64,000 bases of DNA from Leptospira bandrabouensis (GCF_004770905.1 NZ_RQHT01000012.1:600158-664157); one strand, 5' to 3'. Numbered from the stretch's first letter, positions 8,888 to 19,291 are shown. Made by a program: numbers and translations. The notes: generated by a model from the sequence alone, not told the origin.

Positions 8888-9895
8888 TCATTGAAACTGG
8901 ATTTGGATTTGAAAGGCGGCCCTTGTCTCAGCACCCTCCCTTTCTGGAACACTCATTCCTGCTCTCTGCACGGAGATGGAATATAAATATCCCTCTCCTA
9001 TTTCTTTTGGAAAAATGGAACCTGCGATTCCAAGAGAAGCTGTATAAAAACCGCGTAGGGAATTTTCCGCACGAAACTCCCTACCCAAACCGGAGATAAC
9101 TTGGAAAGATTCTACTTTACCAATCGCTAAACCAATGTTACCTGTATACATCGTATGTATTGGATAGGAAAAAGAATGATCTTTACCATTCAATGAGCTA
9201 TGTGATTTTTCATAAAAGGTTCGATTCCCTTCCACTTGTAAATCTATCCATTCGTTGACTTTATATCCAATTCCGACTAACAAACGTTCCGGCAATCTTT
9301 CTTTTAGTTTTTCCGTTTTTAAATATTTGTCGAAGCGGTAACTACCTGGGGATTCTAAAATCACTCCGAAACGGAAGTCTCCCCATTGATAGGCAACGGA
9401 GGCAGATACATTCCAGGAATAGGAACTATACCCGCCAATCCGACCAGAGACTCCAGGTCCAAACTGCAAACCAAAAGAGAGATTCTCATTCCACTTCCAA
9501 TTGATAAAACCCTGAAATGCGTAATTAGAAAAACGTTCATCCGTAGGAAAGGACCTTAAAAAAACTGGTTTGCCTCGAAATCCAAAACCTAATGTACCTG
9601 AATAGGAATAATAGGCAGCTCCAGAAAGATAAAGAGGCGATAATTTTGGATTCGCATAACTACCGTTCACTCCTCCATCCAAAATATGATTTGGTTGATT
9701 ACTTAAAAATGCAGTGTTTCCATAGAGACTTCCTAAAGATTGGGACGAGACCACTCCACTAGACGAAAGGCCAAGTAAATAAGCGGAAGGGTATGCGGAT
9801 TCGTAACCGGAAACCTGTGCGAATAGTTTTCCCCAAACACTGGTCGAAAGGAAAAGAACAATGACCAGGAAATACCATTTTCTTTTGAAAATCAT
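8888..9895 (-). CDS. predicted outer-membrane beta-barrel protein
   Basis: A 335-residue protein with a cleavable signal peptide (about 1-27, ending KLFAQ). The mature part is aromatic and glycine-rich with alternating strands such as YYSYSGTLGFGFRGK, FINWKWNENLSFGLQFG and ASVAYQWGDFRFGVI. The last residues IQIQFQ resemble a terminal barrel strand, though the final residue is Gln, not Phe. The pattern recalls FadL/PorV-like barrels, but no family signature is certain. It is transcribed toward the SpoIIE phosphatase with a 171-base gap holding the regulatory hairpin. Confidence 0.6.
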   Translation of the reverse strand: MIFKRKWYFLVIVLFLSTSVWGKLFAQVSGYESAYPSAYLLGLSSSGVVSSQSLGSLYGNTAFLSNQPNHILDGGVNGSYANPKLSPLYLSGAAYYSYSGTLGFGFRGKPVFLRSFPTDERFSNYAFQGFINWKWNENLSFGLQFGPGVSGRIGGYSSYSWNVSASVAYQWGDFRFGVILESPGSYRFDKYLKTEKLKERLPERLLVGIGYKVNEWIDLQVEGNRTFYEKSHSSLNGKDHSFSYPIHTMYTGNIGLAIGKVESFQVISGLGREFRAENSLRGFYTASLGIAGSIFPKEIGEGYLYSISVQRAGMSVPEREGAETRAAFQIQIQFQ

Positions 9896-9942
9896 TTACT
9901 GCCATTACTGCAAAGATTTATTGGAAAGAAAAGGGATTTACT

Positions 9943-10371
9943 ATGACAAAACCTATGTACAAACAATTTCGTTCCCCACAAGGTTGGTATTCTTTTCTTT
10001 TTCCTGCCACTTGGGAGCATATGGTAGTCGAAGAAATTCCTGCTTTTTTCCATCCTAATGGGGGAGGAGCCTTACAGGTTTACGCATTTGAATCCAAACA
10101 GGAAGATTTTAACGTAGACCAGGAATTGGAAAACTACTTAAAAATCCATGAAATCGATTACGATGCAGAAAATGTTGCTGTTTTTGAGAATAACGAAGGT
10201 TCTTCTATTCGGGCCTGTGAATTTTTAAAAGAGGACCGGGTATGGATGGTCTATATGGTTGCCAATCATACACGAATGCTCCTTGTTACCTACAATTCTG
10301 ATGAAGAGGTAGGAGATGAACTATTCCAACAACTAACCAATATCATAAGTTCGGTTCGGTTTTTGAATTAA
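9943..10371 (+). CDS. small hypothetical protein
   Basis: A 142-residue protein without signal peptide or membrane segments. The ATG at 9943 has AAGGGA about 7 bases upstream. It opens with KQFRSPQGWYSFLFPATWE and ends with LFQQLTNIISSVRF, the pattern of small DUF3805/PsbP-like domains in which a 'GWxFxxPxxW' strand begins the fold and 'IxxSVRF' ends it. Function is unknown. It precedes the AsmA-like gene by about 80 bases on the same strand. Confidence 0.6.
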   Translation: MTKPMYKQFRSPQGWYSFLFPATWEHMVVEEIPAFFHPNGGGALQVYAFESKQEDFNVDQELENYLKIHEIDYDAENVAVFENNEGSSIRACEFLKEDRVWMVYMVANHTRMLLVTYNSDEEVGDELFQQLTNIISSVRFLN

Positions 10372-10453
10372 ATTCTTTCCCTTTTTTACTTTACAGAAAC
10401 CAAATTTGTCTTAACTTCAAGTCCACTCTTTCGTGTCGAAGTTAGGAGAAAAT

Positions 10454-11902
10454 ATGAAAAAAATAGGTTACGGAATTGCGGCTCTAATAGGCTCCATTCT
10501 GCTTATCGTAATCATCGCGTTAGTTTTTGCCGGGAGTTTTATCACCCCGAGTTTTCTTGTCAAACAAATTGAATCTGCCATTAATGTTCGGGCCCATGTT
10601 GAATCTGTCAACATCAACCTTTTTAACGTTCTCTCTGGAATTGAAATTGAAGGGATTGTCCTTGCTCCGAGAGATGAAATTGCAAACAAAGGGATTCCTT
10701 TAGAAGAAAGAAAATCTAAACCCAAAGGGGTGATTGAATTAGGAAAGGCTGATGTAAAGATTTCCTTCTTAGCCCTTCTTACCAAAACCTTAAAAGTAAA
10801 TAAAATCGTTCTAAAAAAGCCAGAGATTTCTCTTACCATGAACGAGGATGGCGGAAACAATCTAACTTCGCTTTTCAAAACACCTAAAATTGTGGATGGA
10901 GAAAAGAACCCTGCACTTTCCCCAGAAGCTCTCGCAGAGAAAAAAGCCGCTGAAGAGGAAGATGCAAAGGAAAAAGCAAGTGCCCCACCTTCTGGACCTT
11001 TTTCCATCAAAGACATTCCGATCGCTATTAAAATGGGTCTTGTCGGTATCCAAGAAGGAAACATCCAAGTCAATATGAGAAAAACTGGCCAACAGATTTT
11101 GGTTCAGAAATTAGATTTAGAATTAAAAGATATTGATATTGATGGAAGTGACTTAAATTCGCATAACAATGTGAATGTGAACTTTGATGCTAATGTCACA
11201 ATCATTGGACGAAACAAAAAAGAAGCTGCCAAGTTTTTACTTGAAACCGAAGGAAAAGTCACACCTTTTGTTGTGAAAACAGGTCTTGTAAATCCTAAAG
11301 TAAATTATGAAGTTACCATGAAAGAGGATTCTTTTGTTTCTGGATTTGCTGCATTTGATGCCATTGCGGGTGAATTGCCAGCCATGAACCAAGCTGGGTT
11401 AAAGTTGGACAAACTGAAAGAAAAAGCAGAATTAAAGAAAGATGTTTCCTTTCATGTAGAATATAGCAATGGTAAGGTGACCTTTCTTGACGAACCAACT
11501 TTTCCTACCAAAAACTATGACCTGCAAATTTCCAAAGGATCTTATATAGTTACCACAACCAATTACCACGAAATGAAAATGGGTATGCTTTATGACGAAG
11601 ATGAATCCAAAAAGTCCTTAGCATCTGTGGATGAAAAAATCAAACAGGCTACCAAAGGCCAAGGAGATCCGAAAGCCATACGAAATAAAATCGTTGGAAA
11701 CTTAGTCAAAGATGACCGGTTGTTTATTCCCTTTCGCACTTATGGAGACATCCGTAATCCCAATGTAGAATTAGGTGTAGGGCTTGGATCCTTAACTGAT
11801 TTAATTGGTGGTGCTGTGAAAGAGGTGATCAAAGGGAAAGCCGGTGATGCATTGAAAAAAATCCCAGGTGCGGGAGATGCACTCAAAGGATTGGGTTTTT
11901 AG
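10454..11902 (+). CDS. AsmA-like envelope protein
   Basis: A 482-residue protein anchored by one N-terminal membrane segment (about residues 5-30). The following region, SFLVKQIESAINVRAHVESVNINLF, matches the start of AsmA/TamB-like domains, long beta-groove proteins involved in lipid movement or outer-membrane assembly. A low-complexity Glu/Lys/Ala stretch (about residues 155-180) separates it from the C-terminal half, which ends in glycine-rich GDALKKIPGAGDALKGLGF. The ATG at 10454 has TAGGAG 5 bases upstream; an in-frame GTG at 10433 lacks a site. A strong terminator follows. Confidence 0.7.
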   Translation: MKKIGYGIAALIGSILLIVIIALVFAGSFITPSFLVKQIESAINVRAHVESVNINLFNVLSGIEIEGIVLAPRDEIANKGIPLEERKSKPKGVIELGKADVKISFLALLTKTLKVNKIVLKKPEISLTMNEDGGNNLTSLFKTPKIVDGEKNPALSPEALAEKKAAEEEDAKEKASAPPSGPFSIKDIPIAIKMGLVGIQEGNIQVNMRKTGQQILVQKLDLELKDIDIDGSDLNSHNNVNVNFDANVTIIGRNKKEAAKFLLETEGKVTPFVVKTGLVNPKVNYEVTMKEDSFVSGFAAFDAIAGELPAMNQAGLKLDKLKEKAELKKDVSFHVEYSNGKVTFLDEPTFPTKNYDLQISKGSYIVTTTNYHEMKMGMLYDEDESKKSLASVDEKIKQATKGQGDPKAIRNKIVGNLVKDDRLFIPFRTYGDIRNPNVELGVGLGSLTDLIGGAVKEVIKGKAGDALKKIPGAGDALKGLGF

Positions 11903-11933
11903 TTTCAAAACTTTTACACCACTCTTGATTGAT

Positions 11934-11967
11934 AAAAAAAGGGACTAAATTTTAGTCCCTTTTTTTT
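11934..11967. terminator. bidirectional intrinsic terminator
   Basis: GGGACTAAA pairs with TTTAGTCCC almost without a loop and is flanked by seven A on the left and seven or more T on the right. It therefore acts as a rho-independent terminator in both directions, for the AsmA-like gene (plus) and typA (minus). Confidence 0.9.
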
Positions 11968-12003
11968 GGTATATGGAAATTCAGTGAATGTTTTAAATTC
12001 TAC

Positions 12004-13812
12004 TTATCTTCCACTTCCCGATCTTTTTCTCATGCTGGCATCCAATACTTTTTTACGTAGACGTAAACTTTGAGGAGTCACTTCCAAAAGTTCATCATCA
12101 TCTAAAAATTCAATAGATTGTTCCAATGTGAGTTTCTTCGGTGGAACAAGACGAATTGCCTCATCTGATCCAGAAGCACGAACGTTTGTGAGTTTTTTCT
12201 CACGCACAGGGTTTACTTCCAAATCAGAATCCCTACTGTTCATCCCTAAGATCATACCTGGATACACAGCCACTTGTGGTTCAATGAAAAGTTCCCCGCG
12301 TTCTTGCACTTTCCATAATGCATAAGCAGTCGATTCCCCAGAGTCCATAGAAATGAGAGCTCCGTTTTTACGACCAGGAATTTCGCCTTTGTATTTATCA
12401 AAACGTAAGAAGCGGCTAGACATTACCCCTTCCCCACGAGTTTCGGAAATAAAATGACCTCTAAATCCTATTAAGCCTCTTGTCGGAATGATATATTCTA
12501 CACGAGTGATTCCTGATGTATGAGCATCCATTCCAGTGAGTTCCCCTTTACGGCGGTTCAGCTCTTGGATACAAGCACCAGAATATTGGTCCGGAAGGTC
12601 CATGACGAGAGTTTCGTAAGGTTCAATTTTTTCCCCAAGTTCGTTTTGTTTGATGATTACTTCTGGACGAGATACTTGGAGTTCATATCCTTCCCTTCTC
12701 ATGTTTTCAATCAGGATGGATAAGTGGAGTTCTCCACGTCCTAAAATTTTAAAACGATCTTTGTCTTCTGTTTCTTCCAAACGAAGTGCCACGTTGGTTT
12801 CAAGTTCCCGATCCAAACGTTCGCGAAGGTTTCTTGTTGTGACAAACTTTCCTTCTTTTCCAGCAAACGGAGAGTTGTTGACCATAAAGAACATGGAAAC
12901 GGTTGGTTCTTCTACTTGGATGGCAGGTAGTGGGAGTGGATTTCCTAAATCACAAACTGTATCCCCAATGAACACATCCGGAATTCCAGCCATTGCTACG
13001 ATATCTCCGGATCCCGCTTCATCAATTTCGTAACGAGTGAGTCCTTCGTAACCATAAAGTTTTGTAATTTTATAATTGGCAGTGGTTCCATTTGTTTTTG
13101 CAAGTGTTACATCAGCGCCTTTTTTCATAGTTCCTTGGTAGATTTTACCAATGGCAATACGACCTACGTATTCATTATAATCAAGGGCTGTGACTTGGAA
13201 TTGGAGGGCTTTATCACTTTCGTTTTTAACAGCAGCCACATGTTCCAAAACTTTATCGAGAAGTGGTTCAATATTGGATCCAGGAACTTCCGAAAGTTGA
13301 TTTACTGCCCAACCTTGTTTTGCTGAAGCATAGATGATTGGAAAGTCTAACTGTTCTTCTGTGGCACCGAGATCACTAAACAAATCAAAAACTTTGTCGA
13401 CTGAATACCCAGGTCTTGCACCTTCACGGTCTACTTTGTTTACGACCACAATTGGTTTGTGGCCAAGTTGGAGAGATTTTCCAAGAACAAAACGAGTTTG
13501 TGGCATCGGACCGTCGAATGCATCGACAAGTAATAATGTACAGTCTGTCATGGACAGAACTCGTTCCACCTCTCCTCCAAAGTCAGCGTGACCCGGAGTG
13601 TCTACGATATTAATGCGAGTGCCCTTGTATTTTACCGAAGTGTTCTTGGCAAGGATGGTGATTCCTTTTTCTTGTTCCAAAGTGTTGGAATCCATGAGTC
13701 TTTCTCGGTCTTCTTTTGCGGTTACGGCGCCCGTATGGCGAAGGATACAATCTGTTAGTGTCGTCTTACCGTGGTCGACGTGTGCGATGATGGCGATGTT
13801 GCGAATTTCCAT
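12004..13812 (-). CDS. typA: TypA/BipA ribosome-associated GTPase
   Basis: Translational GTPase of the EF-G family that binds ribosomes and aids large-subunit assembly and stress growth. It is 602 residues from the ATG at 13812, matching the family. G1 is [10 protein letters not shown] near residue 11, G2/G3 include EKGITI and DTPGHADF, and G4 is NKVDR. The BipA-specific C-terminal domain ends after [17 protein letters not shown]. An upstream in-frame ATG at 13881 has an AGGA site and would add 23 residues, but family members begin at [15 protein letters not shown], so the shorter form is preferred. It is divergent from rplU. Confidence 0.95.
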   Translation of the reverse strand: MEIRNIAIIAHVDHGKTTLTDCILRHTGAVTAKEDRERLMDSNTLEQEKGITILAKNTSVKYKGTRINIVDTPGHADFGGEVERVLSMTDCTLLLVDAFDGPMPQTRFVLGKSLQLGHKPIVVVNKVDREGARPGYSVDKVFDLFSDLGATEEQLDFPIIYASAKQGWAVNQLSEVPGSNIEPLLDKVLEHVAAVKNESDKALQFQVTALDYNEYVGRIAIGKIYQGTMKKGADVTLAKTNGTTANYKITKLYGYEGLTRYEIDEAGSGDIVAMAGIPDVFIGDTVCDLGNPLPLPAIQVEEPTVSMFFMVNNSPFAGKEGKFVTTRNLRERLDRELETNVALRLEETEDKDRFKILGRGELHLSILIENMRREGYELQVSRPEVIIKQNELGEKIEPYETLVMDLPDQYSGACIQELNRRKGELTGMDAHTSGITRVEYIIPTRGLIGFRGHFISETRGEGVMSSRFLRFDKYKGEIPGRKNGALISMDSGESTAYALWKVQERGELFIEPQVAVYPGMILGMNSRDSDLEVNPVREKKLTNVRASGSDEAIRLVPPKKLTLEQSIEFLDDDELLEVTPQSLRLRKKVLDASMRKRSGSGR

Positions 13813-13930
13813 TGTTTTTACCAGAAATTCTAATCCAGTTAGGCTGTAAATGGGGATTTCAGTTTGACAAGAGGTGCCCATCAGAAATCCTGGTAAGAAC
13901 TACATTCGAGAAAGAGATTAGGATAGTTAT

Positions 13931-14239
13931 ATGTTCGCCATCATTGAACTTGGAGCCAAACAATTTAAAGTGTCTCCTGACCAGGTATTCGTCGCAGAAA
14001 AAACAGGAAACTCGGTTGGAAGCACAGTAGAAACGAAAGTCCTACTCCTTTCCGATAATAACAAAGTCAATATCGGTTCCCCAGCATTGTCTGGTGCGAA
14101 AGTGACTTTGAAAGTATTAGAAGACTGTAAGGGTGACAAAATCCACGGTTTCAAATACAAAAAGAGAAAAAACTACAAGAAGTCTTGGGGTCATAGACAA
14201 CAACTCCAAAAACTCCAAGTAGTTTCTATCAGCGGTTAA
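13931..14239 (+). CDS. rplU: 50S ribosomal protein L21
   Basis: Large-subunit protein that binds 23S rRNA, 102 residues. It opens with MFAIIELGAKQFKV and has the RNA-binding block KIHGFKYKKRKNYKKSWGHRQ near residues 72-92. A purine-rich AGATTAGGA site lies just upstream. Its TAA directly abuts the TTG start of prp, and rpmA follows, giving the L21-Prp-L27 order seen in many bacteria. Confidence 0.97.
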   Translation: MFAIIELGAKQFKVSPDQVFVAEKTGNSVGSTVETKVLLLSDNNKVNIGSPALSGAKVTLKVLEDCKGDKIHGFKYKKRKNYKKSWGHRQQLQKLQVVSISG

Positions 14240-14569
14240 TTGATTTATAGTAAAATTTTAAAAGATTTAGGAGGGAAAATCGCAGGAATCCAACTGGAAG
14301 GACATTCTCCCAAGGACCTAGGTTCGAAAGGCGAAAATCTTTTGTGTGCAGGAGTCTCTACTCTGGTTCAGAGTGCTCACTCGTATTTGGCATCACAAGA
14401 CAGTTTGGAAACGGAAGAAAAACGAGAAGGATACCTAAGGTTTTTAGTGAAAAAGGACCAAAGAGCTGGCTACCAAAGCCTACTTTCGATGGTTGCTTTT
14501 GGTTTAGAATCTTTGAAAAACTCTCATTCCGCAGCGATTTCCATCCACGACGAAATAATAAAGGGGTAA
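14240..14569 (+). CDS. prp: Prp-like ribosomal-processing cysteine protease (DUF464)
   Basis: A 109-residue protein between L21 and L27 genes. In Firmicutes, Prp trims an N-terminal extension from L27 using a His-Cys dyad. Here the dyad is intact: His22 in EGHS and Cys36 in LLCAGVSTLVQS. The start is TTG at 14240, directly after the rplU stop. The L27 encoded next door begins in the mature form and has no extension, so the classical substrate is missing (see findings). Fold and active site are seen; the role in this organism is open. Confidence 0.82.
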   Translation: MIYSKILKDLGGKIAGIQLEGHSPKDLGSKGENLLCAGVSTLVQSAHSYLASQDSLETEEKREGYLRFLVKKDQRAGYQSLLSMVAFGLESLKNSHSAAISIHDEIIKG

Positions 14570-14572
14570 ACA

Positions 14573-14830
14573 ATGGCTACAAAGAAAGGTGGTGGATCCA
14601 CAAAGAACGGTCGTGATTCGGTATCGAAAAGACTTGGTGTAAAAGTTTACGGTGGCCAACAAGCCATTGCTGGGAACATTATTGTTCGCCAAAGAGGAAC
14701 TGAATACAAACCAGGAAAAAACGTAGGGATTGGTCGTGACCATACTCTGTATGCACTCGTTGACGGTGTTGTAACTTTCGAACACGTAACTAGAGAAAGA
14801 CAACAAATCTCCGTTTACCCGAAAGTATAA
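14573..14830 (+). CDS. rpmA: 50S ribosomal protein L27
   Basis: An 85-residue large-subunit protein whose N-terminal tail reaches the peptidyl-transferase centre. It begins [16 protein letters not shown], the mature sequence found in E. coli-type L27 with no cleavable leader, and continues with [23 protein letters not shown]. The ATG at 14573 follows the prp stop by one codon. A terminator at 14856-14895 ends the unit before obgE. Confidence 0.97.
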   Translation: MATKKGGGSTKNGRDSVSKRLGVKVYGGQQAIAGNIIVRQRGTEYKPGKNVGIGRDHTLYALVDGVVTFEHVTRERQQISVYPKV

Positions 14831-14855
14831 GCCTCTCCTACAAATGTGAGAGGAC

Positions 14856-14895
14856 AAAACCCGTTTTAGGATCTCCCTTGAACGGGTTTTTTTTT
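14856..14895 (+). terminator. intrinsic terminator after rpmA
   Basis: AAAACCCGTT (14856-14865) pairs with AACGGGTTTT (14881-14890) and a run of T follows. A smaller hairpin, CCTCTC with GAGAGG (14832-14853), precedes it. The obgE start is only 15 bases downstream, so obgE is expressed by readthrough or from a promoter inside this region. Confidence 0.85.
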
Positions 14896-14909
14896 GACTA
14901 AAGGAAATT

Positions 14910-15935
14910 ATGAGCGGATTTATCGACGAAGTACCCATTCAAATTCGAGCCGGACACGGAGGGGCAGGTTCTGTCCATTTCCATAAAGAGAAATTTGTCG
15001 AGTTTGGAGGACCTGACGGTGGCGATGGTGGCAAAGGCGGTGATGTTATTTTTGTCGCCGAAGGTAGAATGATGACCTTGGAAAACTATCTCCCCGATCG
15101 GATGTATGCCGCAGAAGACGGAGGACCAGGCCTTGGTCAAAACCGAAATGGAAAAAATGGAGAAGACTTAATCCTAAAAGTACCTGTGGGAACCCAGATC
15201 ATTGACGCAGTCACTATGGAACTTGTATATGATTTCAATGCCGACGGTGAAAGTTTTACCATAGCCAAGGGTGGCCGGGGTGGCAAAGGGAATACCTTTT
15301 TTAAAACTTCTGTCCAACAAGCACCTCGTTATAGCCAACCTGGCGAAGAAGGTGGTGAACTTTCTCTAATCTTAGAATTAAAGTTACTTGCTGATATTGG
15401 AATTGTTGGTTTGCCTAATGCTGGTAAGTCGACCTTACTTGCCAAGATTACTCATGCCCATCCTAAAATTGCAGGATATGCCTTCACTACCCTATCCCCT
15501 AACCTTGGTGTGGTGCATAGACACGAAGATTTGTTTCGTTATACTGTGGCAGATATTCCAGGGATCATTGAAGGGGCATCCAAAGGTGTGGGCCTTGGGA
15601 TCAGTTTTCTTAAACATATTGAACGTGTACAAGGGATTTTATTTTTATTTGATGGTGGGAATTTACAACTCGAAGAAGAATTAGAAATGTTACGAAGTGA
15701 ACTAGGAAATTATAACCAGTCGCTTCTAAACAAAAAATTTCTTATTGTCATCAACAAAATGGATATTTGGGACAATGATCCTAGTTTCACAGAAGAGATT
15801 CAAAAAAACTATTCTCATTTAGGGGAAATCATTTGTATATCCGCAGACAAAGAATCCAATTTAGAATACCTACTCGAAAGAATTGATAAGGTATTCTTTC
15901 CTGAAAAAGCAAAATTAGTTTATGAAAACACGTAA
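14910..15935 (+). CDS. obgE: Obg GTPase (50S assembly and stress control)
   Basis: A 341-residue GTPase acting in large-subunit maturation and growth control. The glycine-rich Obg domain (about 1-158) has repeats such as GGDGGKGGD. The G domain has G1 [12 protein letters not shown]2 TTLSPNLG, G3 [10 protein letters not shown] and G4 NKMD. The variable C-terminal tail is very short, as in many Obg proteins. The ATG at 14910 has AAAGGAA just upstream. It heads a seven-gene run with almost no gaps and overlaps proB by 14 bases. Confidence 0.96.
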   Translation: MSGFIDEVPIQIRAGHGGAGSVHFHKEKFVEFGGPDGGDGGKGGDVIFVAEGRMMTLENYLPDRMYAAEDGGPGLGQNRNGKNGEDLILKVPVGTQIIDAVTMELVYDFNADGESFTIAKGGRGGKGNTFFKTSVQQAPRYSQPGEEGGELSLILELKLLADIGIVGLPNAGKSTLLAKITHAHPKIAGYAFTTLSPNLGVVHRHEDLFRYTVADIPGIIEGASKGVGLGISFLKHIERVQGILFLFDGGNLQLEEELEMLRSELGNYNQSLLNKKFLIVINKMDIWDNDPSFTEEIQKNYSHLGEIICISADKESNLEYLLERIDKVFFPEKAKLVYENT

Positions 15936-16788
15936 GGAATTTTTAAGCTCCATTCAAAAAGCAAAACTGATTGTGGTAAAGATCGGAAGTGCACGTGTTT
16001 CCGGTGAAGAATCCAAAATTAATGATTTTTTATATGATCTTGTAGGTGATATCCGAACCCTACGTGACCAAGGTAAAGAAGTAATTCTTGTTTCCTCTGG
16101 GGCCATAGCCCAAGGAAAAAAACTTCTGGTGGATCAGATGGGATCCGTATCATTACCCAAAGGGAAAACAAGTCTCGCAGAAAAACAAGCTTTTGCTGCA
16201 ATGGGCCAAAACAAACTCCTCAATCTCTATGAAAGTTTTTTTAGCCGGGTCAATATTCCTATCGCCCAAATTCTTTTTGGTCGCAAAGATTTAAACGAAG
16301 ATAATAGTTTTACCAATCTCAAACAAACCTTTCGCCAACTTCTAGATTGGGGCATTTTACCCATAGTCAATGAAAATGATTCTGTCTCCACAGAAGAACT
16401 CAATTTGGGAGATAATGATATTCTTTCAGCCATTGTTGCCTCGATTGTAGGAGCAGACCTACTTCTCATCCTGACAGGAGTCGATGGTTTTTTAAATGGT
16501 AAGGAAAAAATCGATTTGTTTACAGAAATCACAAAAGAAACAGAAACTCTTGCCACAGGTCCTTCCGGCCCAGGCACTGGTGGAATGTTTACTAAAATCA
16601 ACGCAGCCAAACTTTTGTTACCTTATGGCATTAAAACTGGGATCGTCAATGGGGAAAAAAAACACGCCATTTCTCAGTTTTTTGAAACAGAAAACTTTGG
16701 AACGTTAGTTGCCAATTTTTCCTATGACCACCGAGTTCCGAATGCCTCCGAAATCCAATCTCATTTTTTTTCCTTTCAGACGGAGTAA
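15922..16788 (+). CDS. proB: Glutamate 5-kinase ProB (no PUA domain)
   Basis: First enzyme of proline synthesis; it phosphorylates glutamate at the gamma carboxylate. It has 288 residues, all amino-acid-kinase fold: [10 protein letters not shown] at the start, [19 protein letters not shown] and GPGTGGM. E. coli ProB has about 367 residues because of a C-terminal PUA domain, which is absent here as in several other lineages. It overlaps obgE by 14 bases and precedes proA by three bases. Feedback inhibition by proline is expected from the family. Confidence 0.94.
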   Translation: MKTRKEFLSSIQKAKLIVVKIGSARVSGEESKINDFLYDLVGDIRTLRDQGKEVILVSSGAIAQGKKLLVDQMGSVSLPKGKTSLAEKQAFAAMGQNKLLNLYESFFSRVNIPIAQILFGRKDLNEDNSFTNLKQTFRQLLDWGILPIVNENDSVSTEELNLGDNDILSAIVASIVGADLLLILTGVDGFLNGKEKIDLFTEITKETETLATGPSGPGTGGMFTKINAAKLLLPYGIKTGIVNGEKKHAISQFFETENFGTLVANFSYDHRVPNASEIQSHFFSFQTE

Positions 16789-16791
16789 ATT

Positions 16792-18057
16792 ATGGCAGAC
16801 GAAAACACAAACTATGCAAGATCATTAGCCACCAAAGCCAAGTTAGCTAGTAGAGGCTTAAAAGGTTTAACCACTTTAGAAAAAAACTCCGTTCTAAAAC
16901 GAGTAGAAGAACTTCTTTTCGAAAATGAATCTGCGATTATCGAAAAAAATAAAATCGATATGAAAAATGGACAGGAGAAAGGATTATCTTCTGCCATGAT
17001 GGACCGCCTTCTACTTGATTCCAAACGAATTAAAAATATGGCAAAGAGTATAGAAGAAATTCGTAATTTGCCAGATCCAGTGGGTGAAGTCGTGAGAGGA
17101 ACCATTCTTCCCAATGGACTCGAACTTCTCACAAAACGTGTTCCCATTGGTGTGGTGATGACAATTTTTGAATCCAGACCCAATGTGATCATCGATATTG
17201 CTTCTTTATCTTTTAAATCCGGGAATGCTTGTATCTTACGAGGTGGTTCGGAAGCCTTTCATTCTAATTTAATCCTTTCTTCTTTATTCCACCAAGCGAT
17301 CGAAGAAAAAAAATTGCCAGCTGTGACAAAAGAAGTGGTAACCTTTGTCGAAAATACAAATCGAGAAGCGATGGTTCCCTTTTTTCAATTGGATGATTTA
17401 ATTGATGTGATTGTTCCCCGCGGTGGTGAGGCTCTCATTCGTTTTGTCTCCGAAAATAGTAAAATCCCTGTCATTAAACACGATAAAGGTGTTACCAATC
17501 TTTATCTTTCCCATCAGGCAAATCCAAAGATTGTCCTTCCTATTTTACTGAATTCAAAAGTGCAACGCCCTGGAGTTTGTAATGCTTTGGAAAATCTTTT
17601 GATCCACAAAGACTATCCCAATATAAAAAATTTACTGGAATCTTTAGCCACAAATGGAGTGCAAATTTTAGGAGATGAATCCATCACCAAAATATTTCCT
17701 TCCGCCAAACCTGCGACAGAGGATGATTTTTGTACGGAATTTTTGGATACAAGGCTTAGCGTAAAATTAGTGGGTTCTGTATGGGAAGCTATGGAGAATA
17801 TTCGAAAGTATAGTTCTGGTCATACGGAATGTATATTGTCTGAAGATGTAACCGAAATCCAAACCTTTCAGAAGGAACTCGATAGTGCTGCCATTTTTGT
17901 GAATTGTTCGACAAGGTTTCATGATGGTGGCGAGTATGGGCTGGGTGCTGAGGTAGGAATTTCTACTGGCAAACTCCATGTGCGAGGACCAATGGGACTT
18001 ATCCACCTAACAACGACCACAACGTATGTAACAGGAAGTGGACAAGTCCGCGTTTAA
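16792..18057 (+). CDS. proA: Gamma-glutamyl phosphate reductase ProA
   Basis: NADPH-dependent second step of proline synthesis, making glutamate 5-semialdehyde. It has 421 residues with the aldehyde-dehydrogenase fold. Visible landmarks are [15 protein letters not shown], the [13 protein letters not shown] segment, the catalytic cysteine in [13 protein letters not shown] near residue 260, and [20 protein letters not shown] near the C-terminus. It lies directly after proB, so the two consecutive enzymes share one transcript. Confidence 0.96.
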   Translation: MADENTNYARSLATKAKLASRGLKGLTTLEKNSVLKRVEELLFENESAIIEKNKIDMKNGQEKGLSSAMMDRLLLDSKRIKNMAKSIEEIRNLPDPVGEVVRGTILPNGLELLTKRVPIGVVMTIFESRPNVIIDIASLSFKSGNACILRGGSEAFHSNLILSSLFHQAIEEKKLPAVTKEVVTFVENTNREAMVPFFQLDDLIDVIVPRGGEALIRFVSENSKIPVIKHDKGVTNLYLSHQANPKIVLPILLNSKVQRPGVCNALENLLIHKDYPNIKNLLESLATNGVQILGDESITKIFPSAKPATEDDFCTEFLDTRLSVKLVGSVWEAMENIRKYSSGHTECILSEDVTEIQTFQKELDSAAIFVNCSTRFHDGGEYGLGAEVGISTGKLHVRGPMGLIHLTTTTTYVTGSGQVRV

Positions 18058-18059
18058 AA

Positions 18060-18671
18060 ATGGAAGTTCTTTTTTTTGGAGGAAGTTTCAATCCCCCTCA
18101 CATTGGACACCGACATGTGATAAAAACCATATCCCTGTTTTATCCAAACGCTCTTCTTTATATTTGCCCAAATTTTGTTTCTCCATTTAAAGAGGGAGGA
18201 AAAGAATTTAGTGCTTCTGAGATTTGGTTACTTTGTCTTTCGGAATTTGAATCATTTCTTTCAACCAATGTAATTCTTTGGGACGAGGAAATAAAAAAAA
18301 CAAATATTAGTTATACGATTGATAGTTTAATGGCACTACGTTCCCTTCATCCAAATTCCGAACTTTCCCTTGTATTGGGAGAGGATAACTTAATTCATTT
18401 TGACAGGTGGAAATCTTATCAACAAATTTTAGACATTGTAAAAGAGATCATTGTGGTTAGGAGAGAAACAGCTGATCCCAAGGAAATCCCTATCCCCAAT
18501 TTTGTTCCTAAGGCCAAGGTTCGTATCCTCTCCAATCCCATTTTGCCTGTGAGTAGTACAGAGATTCGAGAAATCAATTTTAAAAATTTAGCAATAGATT
18601 TTCTTATGCCAAAAACTAAAGAACTGATACGTCAGTTTTTGTTATCCAAAAGGGATTTGAGTTCCCCATGA
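18060..18671 (+). CDS. nadD: Nicotinate-nucleotide adenylyltransferase NadD
   Basis: Forms deamido-NAD from nicotinate mononucleotide and ATP, the penultimate step of NAD synthesis. It is 203 residues. The nucleotidyltransferase motif GGSFNPPHIGHRHV is at 7-20 and the C-terminal SSTEIRE stands for the usual ISSTxIR. It starts two bases after the proA stop with little ribosome site of its own, implying coupling. The nadD-yqeK-rsfS neighbourhood downstream of obgE is conserved in many bacteria. Confidence 0.92.
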   Translation: MEVLFFGGSFNPPHIGHRHVIKTISLFYPNALLYICPNFVSPFKEGGKEFSASEIWLLCLSEFESFLSTNVILWDEEIKKTNISYTIDSLMALRSLHPNSELSLVLGEDNLIHFDRWKSYQQILDIVKEIIVVRRETADPKEIPIPNFVPKAKVRILSNPILPVSSTEIREINFKNLAIDFLMPKTKELIRQFLLSKRDLSSP

Positions 18672-19291
18672 TACAAATTCCCGAGTTTCATGCCTCCATA
18701 GAAAATTGGATTTTATTTTTTAAAGAAGAAGTGCCAAAACACGTCACAGAAACTAGATACCACCATATACTACGAGTGGCAGATTATGCAGAAGATCTTG
18801 CCAAAATCCATGGATATCCCAATCCCAAAAAATCCTACCTAGCAGGACTTTGTCATGACATCACCAAACAGAAAAAACAGGAAATTCATTTGGGACTCTT
18901 TCGTGAGTTTTTTTTCGATGAAACAGGAATTCCGGTTCAGGCTCTCCATGCCTATTCTGCTCCTTTCTGGTTAAAAAAAGAATACGGTTTTTCTGATCCC
19001 GAAGTGGCAAAAGCAATCTCTTCCCATACATTAGGAAACGAGACACCAAGTCTTTTGGATAGGATTGTTTATGCTTCGGATTTTTTAGGTTCTGATTTTG
19101 CGTTTCGCAATCCAGAACTTTCTTTATGGGTTTCAAAAACCAAGGAAAACCTAAGTTACGGTGTTTTTATGAAAGCCTTTCAAACCATTTCCTTTCTTAT
19201 GGAAAAAAAAGAAGTCATTCATCCTAATACGTTTCATATGTATAACCAATCCGCAATTCAAATTAAGGAAAACCAATTCGATGTTACGTGA
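18668..19291 (+). CDS. yqeK: YqeK-type HD phosphohydrolase
   Basis: A 207-residue HD-domain protein. Metal ligands are visible as HHILRVADYAEDLA (His), LCHDIT (HD pair) and the later HAYSAPFW and ISSHTLG histidines, all typical of YqeK. Characterised YqeK enzymes split diadenosine tetraphosphate symmetrically into two ADP. It overlaps nadD as ATGA and overlaps the next gene by 11 bases. Confidence 0.88.
   Translation: MIQIPEFHASIENWILFFKEEVPKHVTETRYHHILRVADYAEDLAKIHGYPNPKKSYLAGLCHDITKQKKQEIHLGLFREFFFDETGIPVQALHAYSAPFWLKKEYGFSDPEVAKAISSHTLGNETPSLLDRIVYASDFLGSDFAFRNPELSLWVSKTKENLSYGVFMKAFQTISFLMEKKEVIHPNTFHMYNQSAIQIKENQFDVT

Noticed and set aside
10468..11073. Long antisense frame inside the AsmA-like gene
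   Set aside because: It is opposite a well-supported gene and has no signature, typical of a shadow frame.
13864..13869. TTGACA upstream of rplU
   Set aside because: No -10 element lies at an acceptable distance.
13813..13881. 23-residue N-terminal extension of TypA from ATG at 13881
   Set aside because: It has an AGGA site, but TypA proteins start at the [15 protein letters not shown] segment and the extra residues do not resemble the family.
14504..14938. Antisense frame across rpmA and the terminator
   Set aside because: It covers a ribosomal protein gene and a terminator and shows no family pattern.
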